DNA of 64,000 nt from Craspedostauros australis. Its lineage: Eukaryota > Bacillariophyta > Bacillariophyceae > Mastogloiales > Achnanthaceae. Numbering within the stretch: the stretch's first letter is position 1; each line of letters begins with the position of its first letter. Location: the NCBI GenBank assembly GCA_026770025.1, contig JAMXDE010000005.1, forward strand, positions 62,001 through 126,000, given 5' to 3'. Positions 59,060 to 64,000 of the stretch are shown in pieces. The notes beneath the pieces were generated by a model that searched no databases, was not told where the DNA came from, and saw only the letters and a list, made by a program, of their open reading frames with translations. Position numbers and translations under genes: made by a program.

Positions 59060-59810
59060 TGTTGGTTGATAGTCGTTCGTTTGCTATTTCATTACTTGGC
59101 TACTCCGATGCTCTCGGTGTACGCCGTTCTCTCGCCCGATGCTCTCGGTGCTTCAATATGTTTCGTAGATTCAGTCTCCGACTATGAGTCGGTACGCGAG
59201 ATGCTCTCTCGCTCTTCTCTGTACTCTCTCTCTCTCTCTCAACATCGTGTGCTCGTCGCACACGATACTCCGTGTTCGATACGTACTCCGTATTCGACAC
59301 TCCGTTCATTCAGTACTGGCTCCTACTCCATGAGTACTCGCCATTTGAAGTTCACCTTCTGTATCCATGATGCTGATGCCCTTCGGTCATCGGATCTTCA
59401 CCTCCTGCTCTGACTCGGAGACAGATGTCGACGTGGTGACATGTTGACATCCTGTCGACGTCAGTAGGTGTCCTTCTGCTCTCCAGATGTCACGTTCCAT
59501 TGGTGATGCAGTGGTCTGTCAGATGATATCGTCATCTGAGGTTTAGTTGGGAAGTACCTCAAGATTCTCTTGGTACCATTGATGGATGGACGGACGATTT
59601 TCCAATTCTCTCAGAAATCGTCATTTGCAAATTTCCTCCAGAAATCTTGCCCCTTTTCGTGTGTTCCGTTTCCCCTGTAATTCTGACGAATCACAGTATA
59701 CTATCGACACGAATATAGTTATACCGTCCAAGTGCGTATGAGAGAATAGCGGGTGAACGATGCACATATACACGTACATCTTGACATATACTCACATGTA
59801 CATCTCGACA
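59060..59810 (-). repeat. Probable 3' LTR of the copia element
   Basis: On the minus strand a purine tract (ACACAGGAAGGG) just after the pol stop codon is followed by TGTCGAGATG, which fits a polypurine tract and LTR start at 59810. The other end is placed at 59060, where a CA terminus on the minus strand coincides with loss of homology to transposon copy A. The second LTR is outside the window, so the ends cannot be confirmed by comparison. The segment contains a GA run and a palindrome around GTCGACGTGG. Confidence 0.5.
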
Positions 59811-59830
59811 CCCTTCCTGTGTGTATTCGG

Positions 59831-61798
59831 TCATTCGAATGTTCTTGATGTGTCAAGGTACGACTTCTCATGTTCACGTTGTAAGTCGGCCTTGATGTTC
59901 TTGGTGAATCTGTCGCTTGTGTTTTGCTCGGATTTGACGAAAATGATCTCGATGGTTTTGTTGATTACCATGTTCCTCACGTAGTGATGGCGCACGTCGA
60001 TGTGCCGCGATCGTTGGGATGTTGATGGGTTCTTGGCGATGAAGATCGCTCCGATGTTGTCCACACGGACCTTGATCGGCGTCTTCACTGGGACGCCCAC
60101 ACTTTCGAGTAGCTGTACGACGAAGAAGATCTCTTTTGCCGCTTCGGAAAGGGCAACGTATTCTGCTTCGGATGAGCTGAGTGTGACGGCCTTCTGTGCC
60201 TTGGATCGCCAAAGGATTGGCACCTTGCACAGGTATAGGATGAATCCCCCTACGCTGATTCTCGTGTTCTTGTCTCCTGCATATTCGCTATCGCAGAAGA
60301 GCTCCATGTCCCAGCCGTCGTCGTCTGGACGCGCTGGATGGATCTTCAATCCATAGTCCTTTGTATCGATCACATACTTGATGATCCGATACATCTCCTT
60401 CATTGCGGCCTTGGTGGGCCCGATCAATACCTTGGAGAGTTCCCTCACAGGGTTCGCGATGTCTGGTCGCGAGTGCTTGATGAGGAAGAGTAGCATACCG
60501 ACGCCTTGGCGGTATTCGGCATGTTCTTCCGGTCCAACCTTCTGCAGTCCGTTATCTTCGGATGGTCGTACGATGATTTGACCCGGGGTTCCCGGTGTCG
60601 CATAGCGTTGCATCTTCTCAACCTTGGTTCCGAACTCTTCGATGAGATGTCGGATGAGGTGTGGTTGACGCAATGTCGCTCTAGTCTTGTCATGGTTCAG
60701 TTCGATGTTGCAGCTGAGGTAGTCTCCGAGTCCGCGCTCGATTGTCACCTTGAATTTTCTGCCTTGGATGTCCTTTAGGAATGTCTCCAGTGCCTTGGAG
60801 TCTCCGCAGCAGAAGCAATCGTCCACGTAGATGGCCACGATCGTGCTTCCTTCGTTCGTCTTCCTGTAGAACAGGCACGGGTCTGCTGCGCTCTGTTCGA
60901 AGTTGATATTCTTGAGGGTCGACACCAACATCTTGAACCACTGCCTGGCGCTCTGCACAAGTCCGTAGATTGGCTTGTGTAGGGTCAGGGCTTCGTCTGG
61001 TTGATGATCCATCCCATTGGGACAGTTCATGTAGATCTCCTCGTCGAGGTCTCCGTGTAGGAATGCCGTTACGACATCGACGAGTGCGCAGTCCATCTTC
61101 TTGATCAGCATGATCACCATCATGACTCGATAAGTCACGTCATGAATTACGGGTGAGTAGTGTTCTTGGAAGTCCACTCCTGCGATTTGTGAATAGCCAC
61201 ATGCAACGAGCCGCGCTCGATGTGTGCCATCACGTTTCAGCTTGAAGACCCATTTGCATTTGCAGCATCTGCGGCCGCGTGGGATGGCGTCTCGTTTGAT
61301 CTTGCTGTACACTTTGCGTGTGTCCATGGAGTCGAACTCCTTCTTGATGGCTGCTCGATATCCCTTTCGATGGATAGGGTCTGGATGATTGAAGGCTCCA
61401 TCGAATGTCGTTGGTTCGATGTGCTTCTCTGGTTCTTTGTTCTTGTCCTGCATCGACAATCCGATGTCGATCGCTGGTGATTCGGTAATGATTGCATTCA
61501 TTCCGTACAGTCCTGTTGTGCTATAGTGAGTGATCTCAATCTCTCCTTCATCTGCAATTTCTTCGTCATCTGTAGTTTCGTTGTTGGAGTCGTCGACCAT
61601 TTCGTCGCTGAGTTCATCACTGTCTTCATTGGATGATGGATCGCTTTCATATCCTTCTTCCTTTCGACCTCGTTCGTTGAAGTCTGCGAGCTCACGCAGA
61701 GCTCTAGGAATACTCTTTCCTGTAGTCGGTTTGGGATTAGCTTCTCCCTTCCTGCCTCGTGCTTCGTGACGTCGGATCCTCTCCTTTCTATCTATATA
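59831..61798 (-). CDS. Copia pol, reverse transcriptase and RNase H part
   Basis: The frame is open from 61798 to the stop at 59831 (655 codons). It has no ATG at its beginning; the first is at 61600. Reverse transcriptase spans about the middle third, with CKWVFKLKRDGTHRARLVAC, DVVTAFLHGDL and the catalytic YVDD in VAIYVDDCFCCGDS. RNase H follows, with DSEYAGDKNTRISVGGF, LSSSEAEYVALSEAAKE, RVDNIGAIFIAKNP and RSRHIDVRHHYVR, so all acidic catalytic residues are present. The frame is one base behind the integrase frame, with an overlap of only seven bases. It is either expressed by frameshifting or disabled by an indel. Confidence 0.9.
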   Translation of the reverse strand, partial: YIDRKERIRRHEARGRKGEANPKPTTGKSIPRALRELADFNERGRKEEGYESDPSSNEDSDELSDEMVDDSNNETTDDEEIADEGEIEITHYSTTGLYGMNAIITESPAIDIGLSMQDKNKEPEKHIEPTTFDGAFNHPDPIHRKGYRAAIKKEFDSMDTRKVYSKIKRDAIPRGRRCCKCKWVFKLKRDGTHRARLVACGYSQIAGVDFQEHYSPVIHDVTYRVMMVIMLIKKMDCALVDVVTAFLHGDLDEEIYMNCPNGMDHQPDEALTLHKPIYGLVQSARQWFKMLVSTLKNINFEQSAADPCLFYRKTNEGSTIVAIYVDDCFCCGDSKALETFLKDIQGRKFKVTIERGLGDYLSCNIELNHDKTRATLRQPHLIRHLIEEFGTKVEKMQRYATPGTPGQIIVRPSEDNGLQKVGPEEHAEYRQGVGMLLFLIKHSRPDIANPVRELSKVLIGPTKAAMKEMYRIIKYVIDTKDYGLKIHPARPDDDGWDMELFCDSEYAGDKNTRISVGGFILYLCKVPILWRSKAQKAVTLSSSEAEYVALSEAAKEIFFVVQLLESVGVPVKTPIKVRVDNIGAIFIAKNPSTSQRSRHIDVRHHYVRNMVINKTIEIIFVKSEQNTSDRFTKNIKADLQREHEKSYLDTSRTFE

Positions 61799-64000
61799 TC
61801 ACGTTTGCTTGGCTTACTCGGTGGAGGTCTGGATGGTGTACCTTGTGTAGACCTCGCTGGTGTGTTCGGAGGAGTAACGCCTGTGTCATCGTCGGCTTCG
61901 TCACTGGATGGTGTGATCTCGTCATCCTCATGATTGGATTCGCTCCGATCTTCCTCGTCGTTATGAACCAGTTGAGTTACTACTCCGTCGTCCTCATTAT
62001 CCTCATCGTCGCTGTCCGATAGGATGTAGTACCTGTTGCTGTCAGCGAAAGATACTCTCTTCGCTTCCGATGTTTGACGCGTTGCCGTCCTTGGCGTTGC
62101 TCCCTTCCGTCCGATGGTTGTGAAGCCGTCTGCGTCCGTTGTTCCTGTTTCGTTGGATATGTTCGGTGCTGGTGCCCAGCCACAGAACTGTCCGTATGAT
62201 TGGTTGAGCCACTTGATGTCGCGTGAGCAGACGAGTGACTTGGTCGATGGCCTGTACATGTTATAGACCCCTGATGCGTGTTGGTGTGCATATCCGATGA
62301 ACACCATCTCTTCTCCTCTATTCTTGAGTTTGGCGGTAATCCCGCCGTAGGTAGTCTTCACAACACCCACCTCTCCGAAAGTGCGGAGTGCATCCGCATA
62401 TGGTGGATCGTTGCCAAAGAATTGTCGATGTGGTGACTCCTTTTGATTCTTCGCTACGGTGATGTTGGCGATGGCAGTGGCAGTGCTAGCAGCTGCTGCC
62501 CACAGGCCATGCCTATACTCTTCGTCGAGCTGTGCTCCGTTGAGCATGGAGCGAATCTTGGTGTAGAGGTACGCGAACTTGCGTTCCACTCTGCCGTTCT
62601 GTTGCGGCGTGTTCGATGCCGTGAATTCGAATTTCACGTTGAGTCCTGCATCGATGAGAATATCCTGCGTGGATTTGTTCTCTCCGCTGTTGTCACCTCG
62701 GAAGATGATCTGTTGGTCACCAGTCTGTGACTTGATCGTTTGGATGAATCGTTTGATGTACCCTGGTTGATCGCTCTTGTTCTTGAGAAAGAAACTCCAG
62801 CAGTGATCCGTGCAGTCGTCCACGATCAGGGTCCAGTAGCGTTTATCTCCGAAGCTTATGTGTTTAGTGTAACTAATGTCAATGAAGAGCCGTTCGCCGC
62901 GGCGAGTCGCTCTCGGAATGGTTGCCTTCAAGATGTTCTTCACTCTTGCGTTCGCAACCGCGCAGTCGCGACATACCGGCATCTCGCCGATAATCTTCCA
63001 TCCGTATTTGGCAGCTGTTCGCTTCATGGTTTCGAGTGGCGCGTGGCCGAGCATTCGATGCAAGTTCACCGCGCTGATCTCCTTGGATGGGTTCTTGATG
63101 ATGGCTGTGCAAGCCTTGTCGTCGTTCATTGGCATGACAGGATGCATCTGCACTCCCGTGATGAATCCGTTGGCTGTGGGGAAGACTCGGTCGAATACGA
63201 TCTTCGTTCCGGATCCGTTGATGATGTCCATCAGAATGCCGTTGCTACCAAGTTGGTAACCGTTGTACAGAGCCTTGTTCGTGGAGAAAAGGTTCACCGC
63301 CATTTTTGGTGTGTACTTCACGTCATCGAGCCGGATGATGTGGCCAGTGTTGTCTCGCTGCTTGACCTTCAAGCGAATGGATCCCATTTTGGGAGAGTCC
63401 AGTTTCGTGCTGTCTCCCACTTGGACGAATGACTTGATGTGCCGCACGTTGAAGAGAGCGGCGTCTGAATTGACGATGTGACACGAAGCTCCACTGTCGG
63501 CGAGCCAGGTGTCCTTGTTGACCTTGTCCTTGTGCTTGGTGCTCAGCTCGTGGAGCTGCTCCACAGCTGCTGCAGCTGTATCGGTCATGAAGTTGTCTTC
63601 GTCTTCTTCGTCGACGTGGACTCCATGTTCGTTCCATGGATTCGCGTGATGTCCGTCGTCGGTCTCATCGGATAGCTGCGCGTAGTCCGATGGAATCGTG
63701 TTGCTTCGGTGTGATCCTGTGGCTGGATCGTATGGGTGGACGCGTGATCGCTCTCGCAAGAGCACACGCATACATCCTCCAAGGATGTAGTGCAGATCCG
63801 TCTCTGGGATCGTCTCTGTGTTCTCCGCTTCCAGTATGCGGTTGACGACGATTGAATTGGCGAGAATGTCTTCGATTGACTCGAAGTTCTCGGATAGGAT
63901 GGATCCCATCATGTTCACCCATATTGGTCTGAGCACTCCTCGTGCAGTCCCTGCGAACAGTCGCATCCCCGCTTCCATTACTGCGTCAAAGATGAGCTGC
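61792..64000 (-). CDS. Copia gag-pol part with protease and integrase, 5' end outside window
   Basis: The frame is open from the window edge to TAG at 61794-61792. Visible parts in order are a Gag-like C-terminal region without a CCHC knuckle, the aspartic protease motif LADSGASCHIV, the integrase zinc module (HRMLGHA then CRDCAVANAR) and the integrase core. The core has its catalytic Asp in FIDISYTKHI, the second Asp in IIFRGDNSGEN and the Glu in TPQQNGRVERKFAY. An acidic Ser/Thr/Pro-rich tail follows. The stop falls in an ATATATAG sequence, and the next frame takes over there. Confidence 0.9.
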   Translation of the reverse strand, partial: QLIFDAVMEAGMRLFAGTARGVLRPIWVNMMGSILSENFESIEDILANSIVVNRILEAENTETIPETDLHYILGGCMRVLLRERSRVHPYDPATGSHRSNTIPSDYAQLSDETDDGHHANPWNEHGVHVDEEDEDNFMTDTAAAAVEQLHELSTKHKDKVNKDTWLADSGASCHIVNSDAALFNVRHIKSFVQVGDSTKLDSPKMGSIRLKVKQRDNTGHIIRLDDVKYTPKMAVNLFSTNKALYNGYQLGSNGILMDIINGSGTKIVFDRVFPTANGFITGVQMHPVMPMNDDKACTAIIKNPSKEISAVNLHRMLGHAPLETMKRTAAKYGWKIIGEMPVCRDCAVANARVKNILKATIPRATRRGERLFIDISYTKHISFGDKRYWTLIVDDCTDHCWSFFLKNKSDQPGYIKRFIQTIKSQTGDQQIIFRGDNSGENKSTQDILIDAGLNVKFEFTASNTPQQNGRVERKFAYLYTKIRSMLNGAQLDEEYRHGLWAAAASTATAIANITVAKNQKESPHRQFFGNDPPYADALRTFGEVGVVKTTYGGITAKLKNRGEEMVFIGYAHQHASGVYNMYRPSTKSLVCSRDIKWLNQSYGQFCGWAPAPNISNETGTTDADGFTTIGRKGATPRTATRQTSEAKRVSFADSNRYYILSDSDDEDNEDDGVVTQLVHNDEEDRSESNHEDDEITPSSDEADDDTGVTPPNTPARSTQGTPSRPPPSKPSKRDI

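Larger units (their letters stand above)
59060..64000 (-). mobile_element. Ty1/copia LTR retrotransposon, truncated by window end
   Basis: Reading on the minus strand, the order is protease, integrase, reverse transcriptase, RNase H, then LTR. This is the copia order (integrase before reverse transcriptase). Gag and the 5' LTR lie beyond 64000. It appears to be inserted in Harbinger-like copy B. The coding region is broken once, between integrase and reverse transcriptase. Confidence 0.9.

Overview
The window is nuclear DNA of a eukaryote with short GT-AG introns, most probably a diatom or a related heterokont alga. The best evidence is the ClpS adaptor at 11903-12418. Its presequence has a signal peptide followed by a Ser-Ala-Phe junction, the bipartite plastid-targeting signature of algae with red secondary plastids. 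The copia-type retrotransposon and the membrane cyclase-phosphodiesterase fusions fit this. No species can be named from the sequence alone.

Left part (1 to about 35.5 kb): ordinary single-copy genes, many with low-complexity N-termini, separated by 0.5-3.5 kb spacers rich in simple repeats. In order they are: a type II membrane protein cut by the window start (minus), a DnaJ protein, an acidic five-helix membrane protein, a RING protein, an unrecognised protein at 10.0-10.7 kb, plastid ClpS, a minus-strand Cys-rich protein (13.6-14.3 kb), a coiled-coil protein (16.7-18.0 kb), a hemerythrin-like protein, an NDUFAF6-like complex I assembly factor, a two-exon protein with a concanavalin/LamG-like domain (22.7-25.4 kb), two minus-strand unknowns (26.9-27.8 kb and 31.3-32.6 kb, the latter multi-exon) and a low-complexity protein (34.0-35.5 kb).

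Right part (35.7-64 kb): a tandem duplication with a 15,842-bp period. Each unit carries, on the minus strand, a five-exon gene for a receptor-type signalling enzyme: TM helix, extracellular CHASE sensor, TM helix, class III nucleotide cyclase, and C-terminal 3',5'-cyclic nucleotide phosphodiesterase. One protein could therefore both make and destroy a cyclic nucleotide. Copies A (35767-40513) and B (51573-56396) are almost identical in the catalytic exons and introns. They differ strongly in one 50-residue patch of the CHASE sensor.

Upstream of each copy lies a PIF/Harbinger-like DNA transposon with 15-bp terminal inverted repeats. Copy A is complete (43075-49326, 6,252 bp). It carries a two-exon DDE transposase (minus), a second two-exon gene for an unrecognised 626-residue protein (plus), and two minisatellite arrays. 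Copy B (from 56836) keeps the left terminus and an intact transposase, but homology with copy A stops near 59040, where a Ty1/copia retrotransposon begins and runs off the window end. Relative to unit A, unit B lacks exactly 2,031 bp between two AGG trinucleotides. A small secreted protein gene (50237-50758) lies between the two units.
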